From: an uncultured Lentisphaerota bacterium
GTDB taxonomy: Bacteria > Verrucomicrobiota > Kiritimatiellia > CAIQIC01
Assembly: GCA_903896925.1 (NCBI GenBank)
Contig: CAITZM010000032.1
Coordinates: 1-64,000 of the forward strand
Length of the DNA stretch: 64,000 nucleotides
Direction: 5' to 3'
Shown: positions 1-6,627 of the stretch, in pieces
Position numbering within the stretch: the first letter of the stretch is position 1
Layout of the letters: each line of letters begins with the position of its first letter
The notes under the pieces: generated by a model
What the model saw: only the letters and a program-made list of their open reading frames with translations
Databases searched by the model: none
Told to the model about the DNA's origin: nothing
Program-made: the position numbers and the translations under genes

Positions 1-366
1 GCGCGCTGCACCGGCACGGGTGCGTTCCTCGGCCTGCTCGGCGGCATCGGCACCTCCGCGCTGGTGCACGGCATGACCCTGGCCGAAGGCAAGGGCGGCT
101 GGCTCGGCGTCAAGCTCTACGAGTTCCCGTCCACCATGGCGCAGAACTTCTGGCTCGCCAGCTTCGCCTTCATCGCCTGCTTCGCGCTGACGGCCGGCAT
201 TTCCATGGCCACCAAGCGGACCAAGACCGATGGCGAGCTCACTGGTCTCGTCTATTCGCTGACGCCGAAGATCGTGGACACGGCGCAGGCGTGGATCCTG
301 CGGCCGGCCGTGCTCGGCACGCTCCTGTTGATCGGTTGCGTCATCCTCAACTTCCTCTTCTGGTAA
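1..366 (+). CDS. Sodium:solute symporter family protein, C-terminal fragment
   Basis: Open from base 1 in frame 1 to TAA at 364-366, so the 5' end lies outside the window. About 121 residues are visible. They hold a Gly/Ala-rich helix (GAFLGLLGGIG), a central helix (ASFAFIACFALTAG), a basic loop (MATKRTKTDGEL) and a last hydrophobic helix ending ILNFLFW. This arrangement resembles the last transmembrane segments of SSS/SLC5 Na+-coupled sugar or solute symporters. The small membrane protein 12 bp downstream is a common partner of such symporters in PVC genomes (recollection, not searched). The transported substrate cannot be told from this end. Confidence 0.7.
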   Translation, partial: ARCTGTGAFLGLLGGIGTSALVHGMTLAEGKGGWLGVKLYEFPSTMAQNFWLASFAFIACFALTAGISMATKRTKTDGELTGLVYSLTPKIVDTAQAWILRPAVLGTLLLIGCVILNFLFW

Positions 367-378
367 GGAGTAATTGCC

Positions 379-594
379 ATGGGCCTCGATATTCGTCTGC
401 CGATCGGTCTGATGTTCTCCCTCGTCGGTGTGCTGTTGACCGGCTACGGCCTGGTCAGCGCCAAGAGCGAGATCTACGCCGCGCACTCGCTGGGCATCAA
501 CATCAACCTCATCTGGGGCGGGGTGCTCGTCGTGTTCGGCGCGCTGATGCTGGCCGGCGCCCTCCGCGCCCGCAAGGCCAACGCCGCGAAGTAA
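379..594 (+). CDS. Small two-helix membrane protein, symporter partner
   Basis: 71 residues with two hydrophobic segments, about 8-28 (IGLMFSLVGVLLTGYGLV) and 45-62 (IWGGVLVVFGALMLAGAL), separated by a short loop and followed by a basic tail. The start is supported by a GGAG ribosome binding site 8-12 nt upstream. It lies 12 bp after the symporter stop, so the two are probably co-transcribed and the protein may stabilise or modulate the transporter in the inner membrane. No specific family name can be given with certainty. Confidence 0.65.
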   Translation: MGLDIRLPIGLMFSLVGVLLTGYGLVSAKSEIYAAHSLGININLIWGGVLVVFGALMLAGALRARKANAAK

Positions 595-604
595 GTTCGG
601 CGTT

Positions 605-623
605 GTAGGGGCGCAGTCTTGCT
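605..623 (+). repeat. REP element (imperfect copy), GTAG head
   Basis: GTAGGGGCGCAGTCTTGCT matches the first 19 bases of the full copies at 1296 and 1587. The right arm of the hairpin is lost, so the stem cannot close here. It marks the left edge of the array around the transposase gene. Confidence 0.75.
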
Positions 624-674
624 TGTGGTGAGCTTGTTGAACCACTGCGCCCATTGCGTGGTGGATGAGCGCTG

Positions 675-701
675 GGGGGCGCAGCAAGACTGCGCCCCTA
701 C
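675..701 (-). repeat. REP element, inverted orientation
   Basis: Hairpin GGGGCGCAG-CAAGA-CTGCGCCCC (9-bp stem, 5-nt loop) followed by TAC, so on the minus strand it reads GTAG then the hairpin. Together with the copy at 605 it forms an inverted pair just upstream of the RAYT gene start at 716. Confidence 0.8.
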
Positions 702-715
702 AAGAGGGGTGGAGC

Positions 716-1291
716 ATGGAAGCCAATCAGCCGCATCCAGATCGCCACACCGCCGATCTGCATCGTGGTCGCTGGTCTGCCAGCGGGTTGCGCTACTTCA
801 TCACGTGTTGTCTGCAGCGTCCTGCCACTGGCTTGACTTCTCCCTTGTGTGCTGCTGCCATTCGCTCTGCCTGGCAGACGTTGACGGCCGATGGCGATAT
901 CGTGCTGGAGTGCGCTACGATCATGCCAGATCACCTGCACGCTCTGCTGGTGTTGGGACAGCGGCTACAGTTGGGTCGGGTTGTCGCCAAGTTCAAAGCG
1001 CTGACGCGCACCGCGCTGCTGGCCAATGGCGTTGCCTGGCAACGCGACTTTTTTGAGCACCAGCTCCGCCCCGATGAACACGCCAGCCCGTTCGCTCGCT
1101 ATATTTTTCTGAATCCTTACCGTGCCGGTTTGCTGGAGCGGCGCGCGAGCTGGACGCACACCTACCTGAAACCCGAACACGATTTCGATTTTCTTGCCAT
1201 GTTGGAAGAAGGGCTCTACCCGCCGGCCGAATGGCTGGCGCTGCCTGCCGACAAACTCGGTTTGGATCTCAAAATCATTGGCAACGACTGA
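716..1291 (+). CDS. REP-associated tyrosine transposase (RAYT, IS200/IS605-like Y1 HUH)
   Basis: 191 residues if started at the ATG at 716; the frame is open further upstream, but that part reads through the inverted REP, and 716 has a GGGGTGGAG ribosome binding site. Motifs: the HUH histidines in MPDHLHALL (around residue 75), then YIFLNPYRAGLL, carrying the probable catalytic tyrosine, about 50 residues later. This order and spacing are typical of TnpA_REP-type RAYTs, single-strand endonucleases that recognise a GTAG/GGAG tetranucleotide next to a REP hairpin. The gene is flanked on both sides by inverted GTAG-headed REPs, as expected for a domesticated transposase and its targets. The frame looks intact. 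Confidence 0.9.
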   Translation: MEANQPHPDRHTADLHRGRWSASGLRYFITCCLQRPATGLTSPLCAAAIRSAWQTLTADGDIVLECATIMPDHLHALLVLGQRLQLGRVVAKFKALTRTALLANGVAWQRDFFEHQLRPDEHASPFARYIFLNPYRAGLLERRASWTHTYLKPEHDFDFLAMLEEGLYPPAEWLALPADKLGLDLKIIGND

Positions 1292-1295
1292 CTCG

Positions 1296-1490
1296 GTAGG
1301 GGCGCAGTCTTGCTGCGCCCAATGTGTTCTGCACGCGGTCGCCCGGAAATCATTACGCAATATCCCCCTGCTGTTGTGAGATTTTGGGTATGGCGCATGC
1401 ATGACGGATGAAGTCCAAAAGACCGTTGTTGGAGTGCATCCGCTTGTCCGCACTCAATGCACAGTGGGCGCAGCAAGACTGCGCCCCTAC
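1296..1490. repeat. BIME-like unit A: two inverted REPs with 145-bp spacer
   Basis: Begins with a plus-oriented REP (1296-1320: GTAG then the GGGGCGCAG stem) and ends with the same element inverted (1466-1490). The spacer contains AATGTGTTCTGC near the left end and GTCCGCACTCAATGCACAGT just before the right REP. Both are repeated in unit B. It starts 5 bp after the RAYT stop codon. Confidence 0.85.
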
Positions 1491-1586
1491 CCGGAACGAT
1501 TATTGCATTGTGAGCAGAGGAGTGGGCTACGTTGGCCGACGAAGATACGCACGGCGTGAATTTCGTCGCATTGGGCAGCGACTGAT
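1491..1586. other. Degenerate RAYT 3' tail between repeat units
   Basis: No gene is supported. The last 30 bases resemble the final codons of the RAYT gene: cattgggcagcgactga here against cattggcaacgactga at 1276-1291, followed in both cases by a GTAG REP within a few bases. This suggests that unit B was copied together with a piece of the transposase gene end. Confidence 0.5.
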
Positions 1587-1796
1587 GTAGGGGCGCAGTC
1601 TTGCTGCGCCCAATGTGTTCTGCCCGTGGTCACCCAGAAATGCGCACGCCAAACCCTGCTGTTGTTGTTGCCTTGTGAGCTTTGGGCTTCGGGCGATGGC
1701 GAGCGAAGGAGCAGTGAACCCGAAAAGACAGTCGCTGCGGTGCATCCGCCTATCCGCACTCAATGCACAGTGGGCGCAGCAAGACTGCGCCCCTAC
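1587..1796. repeat. BIME-like unit B, diverged direct copy of unit A
   Basis: Plus REP at 1587-1611 and inverted REP at 1772-1796, with a 160-bp spacer. It shares AATGTGTTCTGC and CCGCACTCAATGCACAGT with unit A at the same relative positions, but the middle has diverged and gained about 15 bp. Its right end lies 11 bp from the stop codon of the convergent mutM gene. Confidence 0.85.
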
Positions 1797-1806
1797 CGGA
1801 GACGGA

Positions 1807-2634
1807 TTACCGTTTCTGGCAGGCCGGGCAGAAGTGCGTGCTGCGCTGGCCGACGACGATGCGCTTGATGGCCGTGCCGCAGCGCACGCAGGGCTCGCCG
1901 GTGCGGCCGTAGGCCTTCAGCTTCAGCTTGAACGTGCCGTGCATGTGGTACGGCGATGCAAAATTACCCTCGCCCAAACCCAGTGTCGTGCCGCGCGCCC
2001 GGATGGCCGCGGTTAAAAGTTTTCGTATTGCCGCCAGCAACACCTGCGCCTGTTCCGGTTTCACCGTCTGGGCCCGCCGCCGCGGGTGCAAACGCGCCGC
2101 GAAGAGCGATTCGTCCACATAGATATTGCCCAGTCCCGCAAGGAAGGTCTGGTCGAGCAGCAGCGGCTTGAGCTGGCGGTGATGCTGCCGCAGCCGCTGC
2201 GCGAAGTCCGCCGGCGTCAACGCGTCGTCCAGCGGCTCCGGGCCGAGCGCGTGGAACAGCTCCGCCGCATTGCGCCCCAGCCGCCAGCGGCCGAACCGGC
2301 GCGGATCGTGATAGGTCAGCGTCCGGCCGTCGTCCAGGGTCAGGTGGAGGTGGTCGTGCTTGTCGCCGCGCCCGCCGTGCGTCAGGTGCAGCTGGCCGGT
2401 CATGCGCAGGTGCAGCGTCAGCAGCTCGCCGTCGTCGAGCTGGAACACGATGAACTTCGCGCGGCGCGTGATGCCGGCGAGCCGCCGCCCGGTCAGGCGG
2501 CGGATGAACTCGCGCGGCGTGAGCGGCGCGATGACCGAAGGGTGCAACACCTCGACGCGGCTGATCCGCCGCCCGGCGATGTCCGCCGCGGCCAGGTCGC
2601 GCACCACGGTTTCGACTTCAGGAAGCTCAGGCAT
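1807..2634 (-). CDS. mutM: Formamidopyrimidine-DNA glycosylase (Fpg/MutM)
   Basis: 275 residues. The frame is open upstream, but the start is fixed by the protein: after Met removal the N-terminus must be PELPEVE, because Pro2 is the catalytic nucleophile and Glu3 is essential. That ATG is at 2632-2634. The central LRMTGQL belongs to the family core. The C-terminal zinc finger is complete: Cys249, Cys252, Cys269 and Cys272, with Arg264 in the tip loop. The enzyme excises 8-oxoguanine and formamidopyrimidines and nicks the abasic site. It is convergent with the REP array. A -10-like TATGGT only 6 nt before ATG suggests a near-leaderless message. Confidence 0.96.
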   Translation of the reverse strand: MPELPEVETVVRDLAAADIAGRRISRVEVLHPSVIAPLTPREFIRRLTGRRLAGITRRAKFIVFQLDDGELLTLHLRMTGQLHLTHGGRGDKHDHLHLTLDDGRTLTYHDPRRFGRWRLGRNAAELFHALGPEPLDDALTPADFAQRLRQHHRQLKPLLLDQTFLAGLGNIYVDESLFAARLHPRRRAQTVKPEQAQVLLAAIRKLLTAAIRARGTTLGLGEGNFASPYHMHGTFKLKLKAYGRTGEPCVRCGTAIKRIVVGQRSTHFCPACQKR

Positions 2635-2640
2635 GGCGGG

Positions 2641-2668
2641 ACCATACACGATGCGCCGCCTTTTCCAA
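2641..2668 (-). promoter_or_regulatory. Candidate mutM promoter using the TTCCAA repeat
   Basis: On the minus strand TTGGAA (2663-2668) and TATGGT (2641-2646) are separated by 16 bp, and the -10 box ends 6 nt before the ATG. The -35 hexamer is one arm of a dispersed TTCCAA repeat. Inferred from spacing only. Confidence 0.4.
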
Positions 2669-2745
2669 GGCCGGGGGACGCGAACGGGCTTTTCTCCAGG
2701 CCGGGGGAAACTCACAAACCGTGATCACAGAGCTTCCGGCCAACT

Positions 2746-2768
2746 GGAGCGGCGGCACTCCTGCCGCC
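2746..2768 (+). repeat. REP-like hairpin with GGAG head
   Basis: GGAG followed by c and the hairpin GGCGGCA-CTCC-TGCCGCC (7-bp stem, 4-nt loop). A GGAG/GTAG tetranucleotide next to a GC-rich hairpin is the known RAYT recognition layout, but the stem differs from the 605-1796 family. Confidence 0.5.
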
Positions 2769-2948
2769 TTCTGAAGTCAGTCCGATGTTTTCCTATCATT
2801 GGCTGGATTTACAGATGCGGCTCGCGGGGCTGGAAGCCCCGCCCACAAAAAAGGTTCTCGGATGAGTTTTGGCGTTATACGGAGCGGGTTTTGGTAGCGG
2901 CTCCGCCGGGCTGGACGCGATCGTTTTTCACCCAGGGTCTGGAAAAGA

Positions 2949-2986
2949 CACGGCCCGGTTTTCCAAGCTTTGGAAACCGGGCCGTG
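2949..2986 (-). terminator. Long hairpin downstream of the envelope protein gene
   Basis: Inverted arms CACGGCCCGGTTTTCCAA / TTGGAAACCGGGCCGTG around a short loop, starting 18 bp after the minus-strand stop at 3004. The minus-strand continuation TCTTTTCC is only weakly U-rich. It is also a copy of the TTCCAA/TTGGAA dispersed repeat, so the terminator role is likely but not exclusive. Confidence 0.55.
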
Positions 2987-3003
2987 GCTGCACCTTGCCG
3001 CGC

Positions 3004-3567
3004 TCAGTAGGATTCGTTGAGCCGCAGGAAAATGCTGGCGAACGGCTTGCTCAGTTCGCTGTTGCTCGGCGAATCGGCGCCGGCGACGAAGCGATAGCCT
3101 GCGCCGAAGCCGAGCTCGATCTGCTTGGTCAGGTTGATCATCACGCTCGCGCCCGGCGTGGCGACGAACACGTTGGAGGAGTCGCCCTCGGACGGACTGA
3201 CGCGGCCGCCGCCGATCAGCGCATTCAGCGAGCAGTGGACGAGCTTGTCGGAGAAGAAGGTGTAGTCCACCGTGAGGCCGCCGTACCAGAAGTCGAACGC
3301 GCTCAGGTCGTTGGTGGGGGTCTGGCTGCCCTTGACGCTGTTGGCCAGGCCGTAGAAGCCGAAGCCGAAGTAGAGCGTCTCGTTGAGCTGCGGGCCGAGC
3401 TGGACGCCCGCGAGGCCGGCGAACTGGTTGCCGATTTCGCTGATCTGATACTCGGGCTTGAGCGCCATCCGCCACGGCGCGTTGTTTTCGTTGCCGACGA
3501 GGCTGTCCTTGGCTCCGAACGCGGTGGTGGCCGAGGCCAGCAGCAGAACCATCAGTAGTTTTTTCAT
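3004..3567 (-). CDS. Secreted outer-membrane beta-barrel-like protein of unknown function
   Basis: 187 residues with a clear signal peptide (MKKLLMVLLLASATTAFGA). The rest alternates polar and hydrophobic residues with many Gly, Tyr and Phe, for example ETLYFGFGFYG, YGGLTVDYTFF and IELGFGAGYRFVAG. It ends in an aromatic residue (NESY), as outer-membrane barrels often do. The length would fit an 8-strand barrel. The start has an AGGAGAG ribosome binding site 5 nt upstream. The gene is monocistronic and divergent from trmJ. I do not recognise a named family; a small OmpA/OmpW-like porin is only a structural guess. Confidence 0.7.
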   Translation of the reverse strand: MKKLLMVLLLASATTAFGAKDSLVGNENNAPWRMALKPEYQISEIGNQFAGLAGVQLGPQLNETLYFGFGFYGLANSVKGSQTPTNDLSAFDFWYGGLTVDYTFFSDKLVHCSLNALIGGGRVSPSEGDSSNVFVATPGASVMINLTKQIELGFGAGYRFVAGADSPSNSELSKPFASIFLRLNESY

Positions 3568-3602
3568 GTCGCTCTCCTGTGCGCCGGGTCGGGCGCGGCG
3601 GC

Positions 3603-3631
3603 ACTATACACCGGCGCCCGCGCCGCGCCAA
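3603..3631 (-). promoter_or_regulatory. Promoter of the beta-barrel gene
   Basis: Minus strand: TTGGCG (3626-3631), 17-bp spacer, TATAGT (3603-3608) preceded by TG. The start codon is 35 nt further down. Good sigma-70 agreement. Confidence 0.6.
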
Positions 3632-3644
3632 GTCGCGCTTGAGC

Positions 3645-3673
3645 TTGCGCCGCGCGCCGGTTTGCCGTAGAGG
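3645..3673 (+). promoter_or_regulatory. Candidate trmJ promoter
   Basis: TTGCGC (3645-3650), exactly 17 bp, TAGAGG (3668-3673), then the ATG 10 nt later with no usable ribosome binding site. The -35 resembles those before 42691 and 44277. The -10 is weak. Confidence 0.35.
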
Positions 3674-3683
3674 TTGCGCCGTC

Positions 3684-4448
3684 ATGAACCTGAAAAACAT
3701 CCGCGTGGTGCTGGTCAACCCGCTCTACGCCTCGAACGTCGGGGCGGCCTGCCGCGCCATGAAGAACATGGGCCTCAACGACCTCGCGCTCGTCGCGCCG
3801 CGCTGCGACGTGACGACGCACGAGTGCCAGCAGTGGGCCTGCCACGCCAACAACATCCTGAAGAAGCGCCGCGAGTTTGCGACGCTTGCGGAGGCCGTCG
3901 CCGACTGCGAACTGGTCGCCGGCGCCACCGCGCGGCCGGGCCTCTACCGCGAGCACACGCGCACGCCGCGCGACTGGGCGCCGCGCCTGCTGGCGGCCAC
4001 GGCCACGGGCCACGTCGCGCTCGTCTTCGGCCCGGAGGACAACGGCCTGGGCAACGACGACCTGGCGCTCTGCACCCAGCTCATGCGCATCCCCTCCTCG
4101 GCGCGCTATGCCTCGCTGAACCTCGCGCAGGCGGTGATGGTCGTCGGCTACGAGTTGTTCACGGCGACGAAACGTTTCAAGATTCCCACCGAGCGCACGG
4201 CGGAGGCCCCCAACGGGATGCGCGAGCAGATGTTCAAGATGTGGCGCCAGGGGCTGCTCGAGATCGGCTTCATGGAAGAACAGATGGCGGACCACATGAT
4301 GCTCGGCCTGCGCCGGATCTTCTCGCGCGGACCGCTTTCGGAAAACGACGTGCGGATCCTGATCGGTGTCGGGCGTCAGATGCAATGGTGCGCCGGCGAG
4401 ATGCGCCGCCGCGGCGCCGTCCCACCCCGGGCCAAAACGAAGCCATGA
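3684..4448 (+). CDS. trmJ: tRNA (cytidine/uridine-2'-O-)-methyltransferase TrmJ, SPOUT family
   Basis: 254 residues. SpoU/TrmH signatures are in order: an N-terminal substrate motif (LVNPLYASNVG, residues 10-20, with Asn18 and Arg24), the knot motif FGPEDNGL (115-122) and NLAQAV (146-151). TrmJ methylates the ribose of nucleotide 32 in the tRNA anticodon loop using S-adenosylmethionine. The about 80-residue C-terminal helical extension fits TrmJ better than TrmH or TrmL. The ATG at 3684 is chosen because motif 1 follows immediately; the longer open frame upstream is Arg-rich and non-homologous. Confidence 0.88.
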   Translation: MNLKNIRVVLVNPLYASNVGAACRAMKNMGLNDLALVAPRCDVTTHECQQWACHANNILKKRREFATLAEAVADCELVAGATARPGLYREHTRTPRDWAPRLLAATATGHVALVFGPEDNGLGNDDLALCTQLMRIPSSARYASLNLAQAVMVVGYELFTATKRFKIPTERTAEAPNGMREQMFKMWRQGLLEIGFMEEQMADHMMLGLRRIFSRGPLSENDVRILIGVGRQMQWCAGEMRRRGAVPPRAKTKP

Positions 4449-4461
4449 ACGCCATGACCTC

Positions 4462-4662
4462 ATGAACAGCAGGCCTCTGTACCACCGGTTCATCAACGAC
4501 CCGACGAACCGTTTCTTCCTCCATGGCTGCTTCGACGTGCAAGCCGGCGACGGCCACCACCAGCTTTCGCCGGGCCTCTCCGGCACCGGGACCAACGAGT
4601 TCCCACGCTCCGCGGAGAAGTTCAAAGAGCTGCTTGGCGTACGAGGTAGACCATGGAATTGA
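4462..4662 (+). CDS. Small hypothetical protein, doubtful
   Basis: 66 residues beginning MNSRPLYHRFIND. It starts 14 bp after the trmJ stop and overlaps the rsgA start by 10 bp. No ribosome binding site is obvious and no domain is recognised. Amino-acid composition (FLHGCFDV, then a Gly/Ser-rich tail) is not clearly non-coding. It may be a real short linker gene in a trmJ-rsgA operon or the remnant of a longer gene. Low confidence. Confidence 0.25.
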   Translation: MNSRPLYHRFINDPTNRFFLHGCFDVQAGDGHHQLSPGLSGTGTNEFPRSAEKFKELLGVRGRPWN

Positions 4663-5711
4663 CCGCCTTAGGCTTTGACGGCTGGTTTGAGCAACGAGCC
4701 CCCGCCCTCCTGCAGGCGGGACAGGGCCTTGCACGCGTCACGGCGGTCGACAGGAATGCCTTCCTGATCAGAAGCGAGGGCGCCGAGCGTTATGCCGAGC
4801 TGGCCGGCAAGTTGCGTTTCGAAACCCAGTCGGCAATGGATCTGCCCTGCGTGGGGGACTGGGTGTGTGCGCAGTGGCCCGCGTCCGAAGGCCCGGCGCT
4901 GATTCACTCCGTAGTCCCTCGAAAGACGCTCTTGCGGCGCAAGCGCCCCGGCACGGACGTGGAATTCCAGCTGATCGCGGCCAACATCGACGTCGCCTTT
5001 ATCGTTCAAGCCTGTGACCATGATTTCAACATGCCCAGGCTCGACCGGTACCTGTTGATGGCCGCCGAAGGCCACATTGCAGCGCGGATCATCCTGAGCA
5101 AAACCGACCTGATCCCGCCAGAGAAACTTCAGCAGCAGGTTGCGCAGCTTGCCGGCGCAGGCATTTCCGTCCCCATCCTCCCGCTCAGCAACGATAACGG
5201 GTCCGGGCTGGATGCTTTCCGGGCTCTGCTGGTTCCCGGCCAGACGTATTGTCTCCTCGGTTCCTCGGGCGTCGGCAAGACCACGCTTCTCAACCGGCTG
5301 ATCGGAAGAGAGGCGTTTGTGACCAAGGCGGTCAGCGAGACCGGGGAAGGTGTCCATACAACCACACGCCGGTATCTGCTGGTTCTGGAAGGAGGCGCCA
5401 TGCTGATCGACACCCCCGGCATGCGCGAACTGGGCGTCATGGGAACGTCCGAGGTGATGAAGGATACCTTTGCGGATCTGGGCGAGCTGGCGCTGGGCTG
5501 CCGGTTCACGAACTGCACCCACGGAGGAGAGCCCGGGTGCGCCATCACGCAGGCTGTGGCCGGCGGAACCTTGAGCGCGGAACGGTACAGGAACTACCTC
5601 AAACTCAAGAAGGAGAGTGAATTCCGTGGTGCCTCTTATTTCCAGAAGCGAAAGAAGGACAAGGAATTCGGGCGGTTCATCAAGGCCGCCAAGAAGAGCA
5701 TGAAGGCCTGA
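4653..5711 (+). CDS. rsgA: Ribosome small-subunit-dependent GTPase A (RsgA/YjeQ)
   Basis: 352 residues with the circularly permuted GTPase order that defines the family: OB-fold N-terminus, G4 SKTD (149-152), G1 GSSGVGKT (203-210), TTTRR (236-240) and G3 DTPG (253-256), then a zinc-binding C-terminus with Cys283, Cys288, His290 and Cys296. RsgA is a checkpoint factor in maturation of the 30S subunit. The basic C-terminal tail (FQKRKKDKEF) is usual. The YjeQ length range (about 300-360) fits. Probably expressed with trmJ, which also serves translation. Confidence 0.95.
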   Translation: MELTALGFDGWFEQRAPALLQAGQGLARVTAVDRNAFLIRSEGAERYAELAGKLRFETQSAMDLPCVGDWVCAQWPASEGPALIHSVVPRKTLLRRKRPGTDVEFQLIAANIDVAFIVQACDHDFNMPRLDRYLLMAAEGHIAARIILSKTDLIPPEKLQQQVAQLAGAGISVPILPLSNDNGSGLDAFRALLVPGQTYCLLGSSGVGKTTLLNRLIGREAFVTKAVSETGEGVHTTTRRYLLVLEGGAMLIDTPGMRELGVMGTSEVMKDTFADLGELALGCRFTNCTHGGEPGCAITQAVAGGTLSAERYRNYLKLKKESEFRGASYFQKRKKDKEFGRFIKAAKKSMKA

Positions 5712-5987
5712 TCCGGCGAAGAGGACGGCTCGCGTTGGCCTGCAGGCACCATGAATCGAGCAACGACCAGACCAGAGGCGACTGCGCACGCCAGGTGTTC
5801 GACTCCGCCGCGCCCGGCTCACTGGCTAGGCGGTTGCCGCCTATTATGCAGGCGGCCGTCGGCCATCATGAATAGCGTCGAAACAGCACCGCACAAACCG
5901 CAGGCGCTGAGCCCCGCGATAACGCCGCGGGGCCAATTCGAGTATCACTGGCGCGGGGTCAGTGATGCGGAACGCCGGGGCAAGCGA
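5712..5987. other. Intergenic region, nothing assigned
   Basis: I see no gene here. A frame of 91 codons from 5751 has no family resemblance and an Ala/Arg/Pro-rich, shadow-like composition. The region contains imperfect GC-rich inverted repeats (GGCGGTTGCCGCC around 5831) and leads into the AT-rich toxin-antitoxin promoter. Confidence 0.5.
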
Positions 5988-6007
5988 ATACATATAGAGA
6001 TATGTAT
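5988..6007. promoter_or_regulatory. Perfect palindrome, likely BrnA autoregulatory operator
   Basis: ATACATAT-AGAG-ATATGTAT, two perfect 8-bp arms with a 4-bp spacer, in an AT-rich island 43 bp before brnT. BrnA antitoxins are DNA-binding autorepressors that bind inverted repeats in front of the operon. The role here is inferred from position and symmetry. Confidence 0.6.
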
Positions 6008-6014
6008 AAACGTA

Positions 6015-6043
6015 TTGCATAACTGACGTCCCCGTGATAAAGT
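6015..6043 (+). promoter_or_regulatory. Candidate brnTA promoter
   Basis: TTGCAT (6015-6020), 17 bp, TAAAGT (6038-6043), with the brnT ATG only 6 nt later. This would give an almost leaderless transcript with the palindrome just upstream of the -35. Confidence 0.4.
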
Positions 6044-6049
6044 AACCCG

Positions 6050-6337
6050 ATGGGCAAAACACGGTTCGAGTGGGATGAGGCGAAAGACCGCGTCAACCAG
6101 GGCAAGCACGGTGTGCCATTCGCGTTGGCACAGCTCGCGTTTCTGGATTCCCGCCGTGTGATTGTCGAGGACACAAGGCACAGCACAGAAGAAGACCGGT
6201 ATCACTGCATTGGAAGGGTCGGAGGCGGGATCATCACGGTTCGGTTCACCAGCCGCGCCAATATCATCCGGATCTTCGGTGCAGGATACTGGCGGAAAGG
6301 AAGACAGATCTATGAAGAGCAGAATCACCTACACTGA
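6050..6337 (+). CDS. brnT: BrnT family ribonuclease toxin
   Basis: 95 residues, the normal BrnT length. It starts with FEWDEAKDRVNQGKHGV, the hallmark N-terminus (FEWD..K...N..KHG). Further family motifs are SRRVIVEDTRHS, RYHCIGRVGGG and a C-terminal IRIFGAGYWRKGR. BrnT is a RelE-like ribonuclease that stalls translation until neutralised by BrnA. No ribosome binding site is evident, in keeping with a near-leaderless message. The BrnA frame starts inside the end of this gene, so the two are translationally coupled. Confidence 0.95.
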   Translation: MGKTRFEWDEAKDRVNQGKHGVPFALAQLAFLDSRRVIVEDTRHSTEEDRYHCIGRVGGGIITVRFTSRANIIRIFGAGYWRKGRQIYEEQNHLH

Positions 6338-6545
6338 CGAACCCCTCGGCAACCTGAAGGTGGTGCAGGATTTCCTCCCAAGTCCGGAGCAACTCGCGTT
6401 GAAGGAGGAGAAAGTCAAGGTCACCATCTCCTTGAGCAAGGCAAGTCTCAGGTTCTTCAAGAATCAAGCGGAGAAGCATCACACAGCCTATCAACGCATG
6501 ATTCGCAATCTCCTTGATGCTTACGCCTTGCAGCACACGAAATGA
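6312..6545 (+). CDS. brnA: BrnA family antitoxin
   Basis: 77 residues from the ATG at 6312, overlapping brnT by 26 bp. A GGAAGACAGATC ribosome binding region precedes it. The C-terminal half (VKVTISLSKASLRFFKNQAEKHHTAYQRMIRNLLDAY, in parts) is the ribbon-helix-helix DNA-binding fold of BrnA, which forms the 2:2 complex with BrnT and represses the operon. The toxin-first order is normal for this family. Longer upstream starts in the same frame are antisense-like and are rejected. Confidence 0.9.
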   Translation: MKSRITYTDEPLGNLKVVQDFLPSPEQLALKEEKVKVTISLSKASLRFFKNQAEKHHTAYQRMIRNLLDAYALQHTK

Positions 6546-6569
6546 AGCCCCAACCAGCGCGTTGAGGCT

Positions 6570-6596
6570 ACCCGGCACCCGAGGCGGGCGCCGGGT
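6570..6596 (+). terminator. Hairpin after brnTA
   Basis: ACCCGGC (6570-6576) pairs with GCCGGGT (6590-6596), and the inner CCCG/CGGG extends the stem. It lies 25 bp after the brnA stop. No long U-run follows, so terminator efficiency is uncertain. Confidence 0.5.
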
Positions 6597-6627
6597 GTCT
6601 CACGCGTGACGTCCACAAACCTCCAAA

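Larger units (their letters stand above)
2635..3003. other. Intergenic region with several repeat types, no gene
   Basis: Between the divergent-side start of mutM and the end of the minus-strand envelope gene. It holds two TTTTCCAAGGCCGGGGG-like repeats (2661-2710), a GGAG-headed hairpin (2746-2768), a GGGGCTGGAAGCCCC hairpin with CGCCCAC tail (2826-2846) and a long hairpin (2949-2986). I see no convincing coding sequence. Confidence 0.7.

Noticed and set aside
605-1796. CRISPR array
   Set aside because: Repeats alternate in orientation, spacing is 50-150 bp and irregular, and there are no cas genes. The REP-RAYT explanation fits every feature.
5751-6026. 91-codon frame after rsgA
   Set aside because: No ribosome binding site or family resemblance, and it runs through the palindromic operator and promoter of brnTA.
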